A stretch of 64,000 bases of DNA from Rossellomorea aquimaris (GCF_001877785.1 NZ_MINN01000085.1:186001-250000); one strand, 5' to 3'. Shown: positions 1 to 7,948, counted from the stretch's first letter. Numbers and translations are program-made. The notes: a model not told the origin generated them from the letters alone.

Positions 1-1
1 C

Positions 2-862
2 AGAAACATTACACTGACTGTTGAAAAGGTCGATACCCATCAGGGAAAAATAAATAAGCTTATCGACTATGCAGCTTCCTTAACAGGGCCCGGGGTCATC
101 TATTTTTCCAGCAGGAGACTTGCCGAAGAATTGGCTTCTCTCCTGAGAGAAAAAGGAATTGAAAATGTCACCCATTATCACGGTGGCATGGAGCAGGAAG
201 AGCGCATCTTGATCCAGCAGCAGTTTCTGACAAATAAACTGCGAATCATATGTGCAACATCTGCATTTGGAATGGGGATCAACAAAGAAAATATCCGTTT
301 TATCATTCATTTTCATTTTTCTTCCAGCCTTGAAGCATACTTGCAGGAAATTGGAAGAGCAGGAAGGGATGGGAATGAAAGTGCAGCGATCGTCCTGTTT
401 ACAGAACAAGATCTTTCGCTTCCGCTGCATTTGATGGAAGGGGAGCTTCCCTTCGATCATCAAATCGAAGGGTTTGTTAATTTGCATGAATCAAAATCCG
501 CGGATGAATTATACTCCGCTTTACAGCTTTCTGAAAGTCAATACAGATTTTTGGATCACTATGTTCACGATTATTCCGGGAACGATCCGGCACGGCAGAG
601 TCAGAAAATAAAGCAGTTGCGGGATGAACGGCTGAGATATAAGAAAGAAAAGCTCGTCTCAATGGTAAAGTGGATGCATGCCGATTCCTGCAGAAGGGAA
701 GGGATCCTTCGTTATTTTGATGAAAAAATGGAGGATAGACCTGCAGATTGCTGTGATATCTGCGGTTTTGAAGTTAAGAATCTTCATACATATGAAACCG
801 CAGCAGAGGTGATCCCGGAGCTGGATTGGGAGAAGAGACTGGAAAAAATATTAATGGGATAA
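2..862 (+). CDS. recS: RecQ-family ATP-dependent DNA helicase, C-terminal part
   Basis: An open frame enters from the left edge and stops at 862, so only the C-terminal part is present. It holds the second RecA-like helicase domain with motif VI (QEIGRAGRDG), followed by the RecQ zinc-binding region with a Cys residue before REGILRYFDE and a CCDIC cluster. No HRDC domain follows. RecQ-type enzymes unwind DNA 3'-5' during recombination and fork repair. The next genes, ypbD-ypbE-ypbF, match the B. subtilis recS (ypbC) neighbourhood, so RecS is preferred to the longer RecQ paralogue. The family is certain; the RecS assignment rests on synteny and the missing HRDC. Confidence 0.9.
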   Translation, partial: RNITLTVEKVDTHQGKINKLIDYAASLTGPGVIYFSSRRLAEELASLLREKGIENVTHYHGGMEQEERILIQQQFLTNKLRIICATSAFGMGINKENIRFIIHFHFSSSLEAYLQEIGRAGRDGNESAAIVLFTEQDLSLPLHLMEGELPFDHQIEGFVNLHESKSADELYSALQLSESQYRFLDHYVHDYSGNDPARQSQKIKQLRDERLRYKKEKLVSMVKWMHADSCRREGILRYFDEKMEDRPADCCDICGFEVKNLHTYETAAEVIPELDWEKRLEKILMG

Positions 863-1486
863 GTGATGTGGATGAAGAAACAAGGCGATCTGATCAAGGA
901 ACTTACAAAAAAACAATTAACTTTTCATCTGTTTTTTACTCAAATTGTACTATTAACGATTGCCTTCTTTTTAGGTATATTTTTATTTGAAGATTGGTCC
1001 ACTTTTGGAAGTCAGTTCCGTTTTACATCGTCCATTTGGACTGTAGGATTGACTTTCGGATTGATCGTTGTCGTATTGGATCTTGTCATGATGAAGTACC
1101 TCCCTCCTGAGTTTTACGATGATGGAGGGGTGAATGCACGGATATTCTCAGACCGGAATATAGGAGAAATTGCCCTCTTGGCCTTCGTCATTGCAGTCAG
1201 TGAGGAAATCCTGTTCCGAGGCATCATACAATTTCATTTGGGAATCATTCTTTCCAGTATCATTTTCGCAGTCATTCACTTCCGGTATTGGGCCCATTGG
1301 TTCCTAATCATGAATATTGTTATTTTAAGTTTTTGGATCGGCATGATTTATGAAGTGACCGGAAATTTATTGGTCACCATTATGATGCACTTTATCATTG
1401 ACTTTTTATTAGGGATTTACATGCGTTTTAAGTCAATTAAAGCAAGAAAAGAAGGGATGTCTCATGAGCAAAGACCCATTTCGTGA
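863..1486 (+). CDS. ypbD: CPBP-family intramembrane metalloprotease YpbD
   Basis: About 207 residues with several membrane segments. The CPBP (Abi) signature is visible: SEEILFRG near residue 113 gives the glutamate pair and arginine, followed by FAVIHF and MHFIID histidine motifs expected to bind the catalytic metal. The family includes type II CAAX prenyl proteases and bacteriocin-immunity-like proteins; the bacterial substrate is unknown. The start is a GTG touching the recS stop, with ATGs at 866 and 872 as alternatives. The end overlaps ypbE by 23 bp, so recS-ypbD-ypbE look co-transcribed. Confidence 0.85.
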   Translation: MMWMKKQGDLIKELTKKQLTFHLFFTQIVLLTIAFFLGIFLFEDWSTFGSQFRFTSSIWTVGLTFGLIVVVLDLVMMKYLPPEFYDDGGVNARIFSDRNIGEIALLAFVIAVSEEILFRGIIQFHLGIILSSIIFAVIHFRYWAHWFLIMNIVILSFWIGMIYEVTGNLLVTIMMHFIIDFLLGIYMRFKSIKARKEGMSHEQRPIS

Positions 1487-2165
1487 TAAAGCAGATAAAT
1501 CAAAACAGAAAATTGAAAGGGTTCAAGAGGAACCTGCTCCAAAAAAAAGGGAACCCCTGCCTCCGAGAAGTGAATTACACCGTGAAAAGAAGAAAAAGAA
1601 TAAAGTAAAACTGAAATATCCATTAATCAGCTTATTGCTTTTATTTTTTATTTTAATGCCTTTGACAGTGTTCAGCATATATTCCTATTTTGATAACCGA
1701 AATGAGCCTTTAACGGTCTTTTCCGAAGAAAAAAATGAAGTGCAGGAAGTCCAATATGAAGGTAATAATGACGATGATGAGGGTGCAGTCATATCAGAAG
1801 AGACCACAGGAAGTGAACAGTCTCAACAAGAAGAGACAGCTGTATCCGAAGAGCCTGAGAAAGAAAATAAGGAAGAGGATTCTAAGCGTGAAACAAAACT
1901 TCCCGCTGCAAAAGCGGCGGAAGTGGAGGAGCCTGAAAAAGCTGAAACACCAGAACCCGCACCTGAATCCGGCCAGGATCCACCGGCACAGGAGACAGAT
2001 TCAGAAATCATCTATCATACTGTACAGCCAAGTGAAACCATTTTTCGCATCGCAATGAAATATTACCACACCCAAGATGGGATAGAGATAATAAAAAGTG
2101 CCAACAACCTCCCAACCAATGAAATTCAATCCGGACAAGTATTGAAGATCCCTCTGTCACGGTAA
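1464..2165 (+). CDS. ypbE: LysM-domain membrane protein YpbE
   Basis: The 233-residue protein has a charged cytoplasmic N-terminus, one membrane anchor near residues 50-72, a long Glu/Pro-rich low-complexity linker and a C-terminal LysM domain of about 48 residues (starts IIYHTVQPSETIFRIA, ends GQVLKIP). It should display a peptidoglycan-binding domain outside the membrane. It starts inside the end of ypbD behind an AAGGG ribosome site and ends just before a hairpin terminator. Same order and architecture as B. subtilis YpbE; the exact role is unknown. Confidence 0.87.
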   Translation: MSKDPFRDKADKSKQKIERVQEEPAPKKREPLPPRSELHREKKKKNKVKLKYPLISLLLLFFILMPLTVFSIYSYFDNRNEPLTVFSEEKNEVQEVQYEGNNDDDEGAVISEETTGSEQSQQEETAVSEEPEKENKEEDSKRETKLPAAKAAEVEEPEKAETPEPAPESGQDPPAQETDSEIIYHTVQPSETIFRIAMKYYHTQDGIEIIKSANNLPTNEIQSGQVLKIPLSR

Positions 2166-2170
2166 GCAGA

Positions 2171-2196
2171 GCCGCCTATATGGCGGGTATTTTTTT
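2171..2196 (+). terminator. Rho-independent terminator after ypbE
   Basis: CCGCC / GGCGG stem with a 5-nt loop followed by a run of T. It ends the recS-ypbD-ypbE unit. Confidence 0.75.
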
Positions 2197-2256
2197 CCAT
2201 GGAGGATTCTATCCAAATGGACAAGTTCATAGAATGGTAGAAGGGAGGGACGAGAT

Positions 2257-2712
2257 ATGCATAATTCAATCCGGGAATTCGAAGATTGGACAGATCAGGC
2301 TACGAAACAAATGCTGAATAACCTGGTCGAAAGAAAACGAAAGTTCGACCGTGCTAAAAAAATGCATGTATATACCCTGTGGCTTGCTGTATTTACGGCA
2401 TTCTGCTTCTTGTATTATCTAACGCAGGCTGTACTTGAGCCTTACTCATATTCTTTTGGTGCAATGTTTTCTGTCTATGTATCCCATTCGGTCCATTTGT
2501 ATCTGACGGTATTTATCGGGGGATTATTTGGAGGGGTCAAAGTTCTTCATCAGCTGAAAGAGAAAAAAGAAAAAGAGTACCAGGACCTGCGCAAAGAAAT
2601 CATCGACCGGAGCAAGGACCTCTGGAAAGAAGAAGCGTGGAAAATGAGGCATAGAGTCTTCGATAAAATGAAAAGCCAATTCGACATCAACCTCTATCAT
2701 GGGAGTAAGTAA
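2257..2712 (+). CDS. ypbF: YpbF-family membrane protein
   Basis: 151 residues with two membrane segments (about residues 40-60 and 85-105) and a charged, helical C-terminal tail rich in Lys and Glu. Length, topology and position after ypbE match B. subtilis YpbF (DUF2663), whose role is not established. Ribosome site GAAGGGAGGG precedes the ATG. It is followed by a bidirectional terminator facing the cotJC fragment. Confidence 0.82.
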   Translation: MHNSIREFEDWTDQATKQMLNNLVERKRKFDRAKKMHVYTLWLAVFTAFCFLYYLTQAVLEPYSYSFGAMFSVYVSHSVHLYLTVFIGGLFGGVKVLHQLKEKKEKEYQDLRKEIIDRSKDLWKEEAWKMRHRVFDKMKSQFDINLYHGSK

Positions 2713-2734
2713 TAAAAGAGTGCGCCGCAGGAAA

Positions 2735-2775
2735 AGAAAAAAGCGTTTGGAAGATATTCACCAAACGCTTTGACT
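2735..2775. terminator. Bidirectional terminator between ypbF and cotJC
   Basis: A 10-bp stem AAGCGTTTGG / CCAAACGCTT with A-run on the left and T-rich flank on the right. It can serve ypbF on the plus strand and the cotJ operon on the minus strand. Confidence 0.75.
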
Positions 2776-2780
2776 TTCTA

Positions 2781-3119
2781 TTAGAAGAACCTCTTCTTAC
2801 CCTGTTCGTCTTTAAGTATTTCTGCAGCTTCCCTGAACCGCTGCGAATGAATGATTTCACGTTCCCGCAGATACCTGAGCCCGTCATTCAAATCGGGGTC
2901 GTCACTCAAGTTTATGATCCATTGATAGGTTGCCCTTGCTTTTTCCTCTGCCGCGATATCTTCGTAGATATCCGCAATCGGATCCCCTTTTGCTGCAATA
3001 TAAGAAGCGGTCCAAGGCACTCCTGCAGCGTTATGATAAAAAAGTGCACTGTCATGATTGGCATAATGGGCATCCAATCCGGCTGCCTTCATCATCTCAG
3101 GGGTTGCATCCTTGGTCAA
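2781..3119 (-). CDS. cotJC: Spore coat protein CotJC, C-terminal part (split gene)
   Basis: This minus-strand frame encodes the last 112 residues of CotJC, a coat protein of the manganese-catalase family. It begins at LTKDATPEMM, exactly where the N-terminal piece at 9969-10199 stops, and contains the conserved ALFYHNAAGVP, IYEDIAAEEKARATYQW and LREREIIHS segments, including family metal-ligand-type Glu/His residues. It has no ribosome site or start of its own, so it can be made only if the intervening element is removed. Joined, the two parts give 189 codons, the usual CotJC length, with no frameshift or stop. That is strong evidence that the gene is interrupted rather than decayed. Confidence 0.93.
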   Translation of the reverse strand: MTKDATPEMMKAAGLDAHYANHDSALFYHNAAGVPWTASYIAAKGDPIADIYEDIAAEEKARATYQWIINLSDDPDLNDGLRYLREREIIHSQRFREAAEILKDEQGKKRFF

Positions 3120-3146
3120 TTTATAGATTGAAACTAAAATGCAACC
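3102..3146. other. Left attachment site (attL-type) of the cotJC element
   Basis: Host half-site GGTTGCATCCTTGGTC (3102-3117), shared core ATTTATA (3119-3125) and element half-site ending TGCAACC (3140-3146). The core recurs at 9968-9974. On paper, fusing 3102-3125 to 9975-9990 gives a 40-bp attB whose two arms agree at 12 of 16 positions around a dyad centred between 3121 and 3122. The matching attP dyad has the same centre. Confidence 0.85.
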
Positions 3147-3174
3147 ATGATAAAGTATTGATATATCAGCATTT

Positions 3175-3192
3175 TATAATACTTTAGAGGGT
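3175..3192 (+). promoter_or_regulatory. Possible -10 and ribosome site of the large recombinase
   Basis: TATAAT at 3175-3180 and AGAGGGTG at 3185-3192. No good -35 lies 16-18 bp upstream; instead a perfect palindrome TGATATATCA occupies 3159-3168. The ribosome site is spaced 7 nt from a TTG at 3200. I could not fit a convincing SigE or SigK promoter, so control of this gene is open. Confidence 0.35.
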
Positions 3193-3199
3193 GTTGAAA

Positions 3200-4750
3200 T
3201 TGAATAATGCAATGCCAATGGGCAAGATAAAAAAGGTGGCTATCTACAGCAGAAAGTCTAGACCTGATGAAACTGAGGACACCATAAAAAGGCAGTTAGC
3301 CTTCCTTGTAGATAAGTGTGTAGAGAACAATTGGGAGTTTGAGGTCTTTCAAGAGGTAGGCTCATCTCAGGACATAAACAGACCTGAATTAAACAAAATG
3401 TTAGAAAAAGTACAGTCATTTCACTATGATGCAATTGTTATCACAGACCAAGATAGATTATCAAGAACAACAGCAGGGTTTTCTCAGATTAAAGAGATAC
3501 TTACTAACTATGGAGTGCAGGTTGTTACCTCCTCTAAAATATATGACTACACTACTCAAGAAGATGACTTAATGTCAGATATGCAATCTATTGTAGCAAA
3601 GCAAGAATACCTCAACATTAAGAAAAGATTGGTAAGGGGTAAGAGGCAGTCTGCAAAAGAGGGAAACTGGGTAGGGGGTAAGACTCCAGTAGGTTATGAA
3701 TATGACCATAAAACCAAAAAGCTAAAGCCTGATGAAAATGCTCCAATAATAAAGAGGATATATGACCTTTACTTGTCAGGAGTTACATCTACAGATATTG
3801 CTAGGCAGTTTGAGCTAGAGGGAATCCTTACTCCTACAGGTTCTAAATGGAATAAGGCAAGAATATCTGTAATCCTTGCTAATCCTGTATATAAGGGTAC
3901 TGTCATTTATGGAAAGACCAAAATATCTAAGACAAGTAGAAAGCCCTCAGGTGCTCCTAGACAGCTTAAAACAGATGAGAATGAGCAGATCATTATAGAG
4001 AATGCCCATGAGCCTATTGTATCTGTAGAGGATTGGGAGGCTGTCAAGGACATTAGGGAAGGCAGATTGTCAAAGCCTCCTAGTGCAAGGATAGGCAAGG
4101 TTATCTTTACAGGATTAATAAAATGCTCACTTTGTGGCAGGACTCACAGCTTTCAAAGGAGAAGGGGCAAAGAGCTAAGAGTTACATCTTGTCAGACTAG
4201 GCATTATGCTGATGATGGAGAGACTTATACTACTTGTAAGAACAAAGGAGTAAGGCTTGACCTATTTGAAACAGTATTCTTTGCTAAGTTTTCTCAGTAT
4301 GTAAATAAGCTAGAGCAGTATCTAGAGGATGTAAAAAGCAATATGAAAGCAGAGGAGTCTAATCCTGCTGATGAAAAGGCTGTACTGACAGCTACAATCA
4401 AAAGGATAGATGCAGGCATTAAGAGAGTGCAGCAGGGCTTTGTTATGGAGATATTTACTGAGGAAGAGGCACAGGCTCAGATTAAGCAGTTAAAGGCTCA
4501 GAGAAAGCAAGCAGAGGCTCAAATAAAGAGGTTGAATAGTAAGTCTAGGGAAGAACAATTAGATGAGCTACAGGCTGTCCTAGAGAGGCTAAAAGGTATT
4601 CTAACAGGTACATCAGACTTAGATACAAAGGACATTAATACATTACTTACTAGCCTAATAGACCACATTGAATACAAAAGGGTTGGAGATCATAAAGCAG
4701 AGATTGAAATCAAAATACACTATAAGGGACAGTCTGAGGAGCAGGAATAA
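3200..4750 (+). CDS. Large serine recombinase (integrase/excisionase of the cotJC element)
   Basis: 516 residues from TTG at 3200, chosen because AGAGGGTG lies 7 nt upstream; a GTG at 3191 is also in frame. The N-terminal resolvase domain has the catalytic serine in AIYSRKSR and the conserved DQDRLSR stretch. A recombinase domain follows (GKTPVGYEY to the PVYKGTVIYGK segment), then a zinc ribbon (CSLCGRT ... TSCQTRH ... TCKNKG, about residues 310-350) and a coiled coil of heptads (about residues 395-470), the large-serine-recombinase order also seen in SpoIVCA. The gene points away from the att site at the C-terminal side of cotJC. It should carry out integration into and excision from cotJC. 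Confidence 0.95.
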   Translation: MNNAMPMGKIKKVAIYSRKSRPDETEDTIKRQLAFLVDKCVENNWEFEVFQEVGSSQDINRPELNKMLEKVQSFHYDAIVITDQDRLSRTTAGFSQIKEILTNYGVQVVTSSKIYDYTTQEDDLMSDMQSIVAKQEYLNIKKRLVRGKRQSAKEGNWVGGKTPVGYEYDHKTKKLKPDENAPIIKRIYDLYLSGVTSTDIARQFELEGILTPTGSKWNKARISVILANPVYKGTVIYGKTKISKTSRKPSGAPRQLKTDENEQIIIENAHEPIVSVEDWEAVKDIREGRLSKPPSARIGKVIFTGLIKCSLCGRTHSFQRRRGKELRVTSCQTRHYADDGETYTTCKNKGVRLDLFETVFFAKFSQYVNKLEQYLEDVKSNMKAEESNPADEKAVLTATIKRIDAGIKRVQQGFVMEIFTEEEAQAQIKQLKAQRKQAEAQIKRLNSKSREEQLDELQAVLERLKGILTGTSDLDTKDINTLLTSLIDHIEYKRVGDHKAEIEIKIHYKGQSEEQE

Positions 4751-4766
4751 GCTCCTCTTTTTTTTT
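4736..4766 (+). terminator. Terminator overlapping the recombinase stop codon
   Basis: GAGGAGC / GCTCCTC stem, the loop carrying the TAA stop, followed by nine or more T. Confidence 0.75.
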
Positions 4767-4866
4767 GTGCTTTCTACTCTGAACAAAAATTCATAAAAAC
4801 CTATTTGTAAGATAGCTTCCAATGTTATAATTTTCATATAATGGAATTTTACAAGGGGTTGCTATT

Positions 4867-5526
4867 GTGTATAAAGCAGATAAATCTTACAGTTCAATTG
4901 AATTAAACAAAGAGGACATTATAGAGTTAGAGGATATTTTGACAGATAAGTTTGCCACAGGTAATACTAGAAAAGTATTTACTGTAAATACAAAAAATAG
5001 AGAGTTTACTCCATTATCTTTGTATGGATTTTTAAATGACAAGGTACCTGACAATATTGAAAATATTACACTAAGTTTTAGAGAAATGGATACTGATTAT
5101 TCTCAAGTTAAATATGTAAGAGTGAGTATTGGTAAGTATGTTTTTCTATCAATAGAAGGTAAGGATGAGGTATGGGTAAATGGCATGGCTCAGTTACTTG
5201 ATGCATTTTTCAAAAAAAAGAAGTCACTTGTTCTAAAGATGTCTAATCTGATACCTATACTTGCAGGGGGGCTAATTGGTTTTAGTGCTGGAAATGGTTT
5301 TTTTGCACTTAAACAAGGTAATACTACCTCTGCTATAATATTGGGAATATTGCTCATTATAGGATTTATTATGGCTAACCCTTTCTATGTTAGAAAAGTA
5401 TTTCCTCCTGTAAGACTGAATTTAACACCTGTGCCTAAAAGAAATTGGAATTTAATTTGGGCAGCTACAGGAGCAATAGGCACAATTATAGGTTTATGTG
5501 TAGCCATCATCTCTTTATGGAAATAA
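4867..5526 (+). CDS. Unrecognised element-encoded membrane protein
   Basis: 219 residues from a GTG at 4867 behind AAGGGG. The first 120 residues look soluble and acidic. Membrane segments follow at about residues 125-145, 150-170 and 195-217, the last at the very C-terminus. I do not recognise the family. A soluble N-terminal domain joined to several membrane helices occurs in some defence and superinfection-exclusion proteins, but nothing specific supports that here. Very A+T rich and CpG-free like the rest of the insert. Confidence 0.6.
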   Translation: MYKADKSYSSIELNKEDIIELEDILTDKFATGNTRKVFTVNTKNREFTPLSLYGFLNDKVPDNIENITLSFREMDTDYSQVKYVRVSIGKYVFLSIEGKDEVWVNGMAQLLDAFFKKKKSLVLKMSNLIPILAGGLIGFSAGNGFFALKQGNTTSAIILGILLIIGFIMANPFYVRKVFPPVRLNLTPVPKRNWNLIWAATGAIGTIIGLCVAIISLWK

Positions 5527-5585
5527 ATACCTAAAAGGTTTTTTATATTATGTATATTTTCAAGGCACTTCTCTCCCTGCCAGAT

Positions 5586-5612
5586 AGGGGGTACCCCCCC
5601 CTGTGGGGGGGG
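5586..5612. repeat. G/C-tract hairpin upstream of the resolvase
   Basis: GGGGG-TA-CCCCCCCC followed by TGT and GGGGGGGG in an otherwise A+T-rich non-coding gap. C8 can pair with either G tract, giving alternative hairpins. It could be a strong structural signal or a polymerase pause; the function is unknown. Confidence 0.5.
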
Positions 5613-5699
5613 TGTCTATTTAGACTCTACCCAAAGTAGACAAAATGGCAACTGTTGATTATACTGATGTTACAGTGTCTATTTAAAATGTCTATTTAG
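5613..5699. promoter_or_regulatory. Candidate resolution site (res) of the small serine recombinase
   Basis: A 30-bp inverted pair, TGTCTATTTA ... AAAGTAGACA (5613-5642), has the size and ends of a resolvase site I. Two further direct copies of TGTCTATTTA lie just before the gene (about 5676-5698). Resolvase genes commonly lie next to the site they act on and repress. Confidence 0.5.
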
Positions 5700-5722
5700 T
5701 TATTTGGCAGGAGGATAAATAC

Positions 5723-6304
5723 ATGGGTAAACAATATGGTTATGCAAGGGTATCTACAGTAGAGCAAAGTCTTGAGGCTCAGATAAAGGCTCTACAAGAG
5801 GCAGGAGTATCTGAGATATACAAAGATAAGGCAACAGGTAAGAATACAAAGAGGGAAGGCTTACAGGCTCTCCTGAGCATCCTACATGCAGGAGATACAC
5901 TTGTAATAACTAAGCTAGACAGGATAGCTAGGAATGTTAAAGAGGGCATACAGCTTATTGATGAATTGGCTGAGAAAGGCATTAAGCTCCATGTACTGAA
6001 TATGGGATTGTTTGATGGTACAGCTACCTCTAAACTCCTCAGGAATATCCTCCTCTCTGTAGCTGAGTGGGAGAGGGAGATGATTTTGGAGAGACAAAGA
6101 GAGGGCATTGCAATAGCTAAGGCTCAGGGTAAGTATAAAGGTAAGCCTAAGAAGTACACAGACAAAAACCCTGCCCTAGTCCATGCTCTTGATCTGTTTG
6201 CTAATAGGTCTACAAATGGAAAGACTGTAAAGGAAATCTGTGAGATAACAAAGGTGAGCAGAGCCTCACTTTACAATATAGCTAAAGATAAGGGCATCCT
6301 GTAA
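5723..6304 (+). CDS. Small serine recombinase, resolvase/invertase family
   Basis: 193 residues, the usual resolvase size. The catalytic serine is in YGYARVSTVEQS; LDRIARNVKEG and the EWEREMILERQREGIAIAKA helix complete the catalytic and dimer region; and a C-terminal helix-turn-helix (VKEICEITKVSRASLYNIAK) binds DNA. AGGAGG precedes the ATG. Candidate recombination sites lie directly upstream. Resolvases separate cointegrates or circular dimers, which suggests the excised element may exist as a circle that forms multimers. It is not the likely cotJC integrase, because the large recombinase sits at the att end. Confidence 0.92.
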   Translation: MGKQYGYARVSTVEQSLEAQIKALQEAGVSEIYKDKATGKNTKREGLQALLSILHAGDTLVITKLDRIARNVKEGIQLIDELAEKGIKLHVLNMGLFDGTATSKLLRNILLSVAEWEREMILERQREGIAIAKAQGKYKGKPKKYTDKNPALVHALDLFANRSTNGKTVKEICEITKVSRASLYNIAKDKGIL

Positions 6305-6642
6305 GGGATACTCTTTTTTTGTCTCTTTAAATATTTTTTTATATTGCACATACTCCTGTTTTCTTGGACTTTTGCAAGCTGTACCCCTTGATACATCAAC
6401 ACTTTACTGTACTAAAGAATCCAAGACCTCCCAATATTCCTGGACATATTCCAAGAGGCTCATACAGCTCCTTTCCCTTCCTATTCCTTTTATTTAACTG
6501 AGAGGAGGCATGTACAGGGAAGATATTGGGCTATTTTAAGCTGTCTAGTTACAGCCTCCCCCTCCCCCATACAAAAAAAGACAGCCTATAGTCTGCTCAG
6601 GGCATAACCATAGACTGTAAGTATCATTTCTTGGCTTATGTA
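6305..6642. other. Non-coding gap in the element
   Basis: About 340 bp without a credible gene. It begins with a weak T-rich hairpin after the resolvase, contains an AGAGGAGG stretch near 6500 followed by no open frame, and includes the first copy of an 18-bp direct repeat (6571-6588). Confidence 0.4.
6571..6588 (+). repeat. 18-bp direct repeat, copy 1
   Basis: ACAAAAAAAGACAGCCTA, repeated identically at 6914-6931. The two copies flank the small minus-strand gene at 6643-6849. Each begins an imperfect hairpin closed by a TAGACTG-type arm downstream. Confidence 0.6.
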
Positions 6643-6849
6643 TTATATGAATTTCCCCTTAATCTCCACTACAGGGCTCTTATCTAGTAAGGTGGTTCTA
6701 CAGACTTCTAACTGTATTATATTCTCCTTCTCCAATTGCTTAGCACTTTGGATAGTTTTTTGCTCAGCACTATCACTTACCATAGCCTTGTATACATGGA
6801 ATGATGTTCCTATCTCTTTTAAATCTCTTAATAGCTGATCTTTCTCCAC
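6643..6849 (-). CDS. Small unrecognised element gene
   Basis: An open frame of 97 codons extends to 6936, but AAAGGAG is best spaced for a GTG at 6849, giving about 68 residues that start VEKDQLLRDLKEIG. The product is charged and helical at the start with a basic, strand-like end (VVEIKGKFI). I see no family. Small element proteins are sometimes directionality factors for the recombinase, but there is no positive evidence here. Confidence 0.4.
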   Translation of the reverse strand: MEKDQLLRDLKEIGTSFHVYKAMVSDSAEQKTIQSAKQLEKENIIQLEVCRTTLLDKSPVVEIKGKFI

Positions 6850-6913
6850 TGGAATCATCTCCTTTCCTAAAAGAGATAATTCTACAAACTTGTATAATAT
6901 CCCTGCTGAATAT

Positions 6914-6931
6914 ACAAAAAAAGACAGCCTA
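6914..6931 (+). repeat. 18-bp direct repeat, copy 2
   Basis: Identical to 6571-6588. Here it forms the left arm of a stem with CTTAGACTGTCT near 6966-6978, upstream of the small minus-strand gene. Confidence 0.6.
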
Positions 6932-6936
6932 AGCAC

Positions 6937-7717
6937 AGCATTTAAGGATGTTACTCCTTAGCTACACTTAGACTGTCTGATAATGAATGGAGAAGAAAGA
7001 GTGCTAAACATCATGGGCAGTGAGATATTCAACACTCATGACTTTTCCTAACTACTGAAAAGGAACTGTATAGAAAGGATGTTGCCTCTCTACATTAATA
7101 TGTTCAGCTACATATTGTATTTTCAAGTTAGATGAACAATACAACAAAAAGCCCTCCCCATGCCTCAGAGTGTAGGGCAGGAGAGAGCAGATCATATCTT
7201 ATCTTTTATAACTGTACTTACTTATCTATATTGTATTATATCTACAATATTGTCTTAGTCTTCTATTATTAAGTTGCCTGAGCTTTAGCTCAGTATGTTT
7301 CTGTATTTGATACAAGGGTCTACAAAGTAGACAGACTTATCCTTTGCTAACTAAATCTTTTTTCATTAATCTCTTATCTCTTACTGTAAAACTTTAAAGT
7401 TATAACAGTTATTCTCAGTAATATGTCCAATTGTCAGACCCTATTTAAAGTAAAATAATTGTTACAGTTTTGTTACAGATTGTAGTGATGCTTTCAGCCT
7501 TACTCCCACAAGGGTTTCAGGATTTGTCAGAAAATAATTACTTTGGCTAAAATACTTTAAAAAAAAGCAGAGATTTTCCAACACATCAGAATGATACTGT
7601 GAGTAGTTACTCAAAATGATACAGTGACTTTTATCTTTATGGTTGGTAAAGTTGGTGAGCTGCTTTGCAGTTTGGGCACAAAAAAAGAGGCAGGAGCATT
7701 ATCTCTGCCCCTACCAG
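6937..7717. other. Long non-coding region of the element with several palindromes
   Basis: About 780 bp, strongly A+T rich, with no convincing gene. It holds CTGAGCT-TT-AGCTCAG (7278-7293), GTCTAC-AAA-GTAGAC (7318-7332, which resembles the resolvase half-site) and two AATGATACWGTGA copies (7590-7602, 7615-7627) around GAGTA-GT-TACTC (7601-7612). It could hold an origin or operators; neither is proven. Confidence 0.45.
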
Positions 7718-7948
7718 TTACTCACTAAATAACCTTTTTATTTTAATTGGATGCTTTGCCTTATAGTCCATAAAAGCCTCATAACAGTCTTTCCTACTCC
7801 TGCCATTAACAATGTTTTTTATTGTAGCTCTTGATACTGTACAATGTTTCTCTATTTGATGAGGAAGGAGACCTTTCACTTTACTAAGGTAAAGGATTTT
7901 GTATACTTCTTTATCTGATAATTTAACATTATTAAACCCTGACATCAT
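7718..7948 (-). CDS. Small helix-turn-helix protein of the element
   Basis: 76 residues behind GAGGAGG. The segment LSDKEVYKILYLSKVKGLLPHQIEKHCTV.. then SRATIKNIVNGRSRKD looks like a helix-turn-helix of the kind found in phage and homing-endonuclease DNA-binding modules. The recognition helix would be about residues 38-50. A regulator of element genes is likely; the paired AATGATACWGTGA motifs downstream are possible targets. Confidence 0.6.
   Translation of the reverse strand: MMSGFNNVKLSDKEVYKILYLSKVKGLLPHQIEKHCTVSRATIKNIVNGRSRKDCYEAFMDYKAKHPIKIKRLFSE

Noticed and set aside
2781-3119. cotJC fragments as decayed pseudogene remnants
   Set aside because: Both pieces are intact, in frame and sum to the normal 189 codons, with matching att sites at the break. 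Decay would leave stops, shifts or missing residues.
3155-3180. SigK or SigE promoter for the large recombinase
   Set aside because: CATTTTATA has a partial -10 match, but no acceptable -35 lies at the needed distance. I left control undecided.
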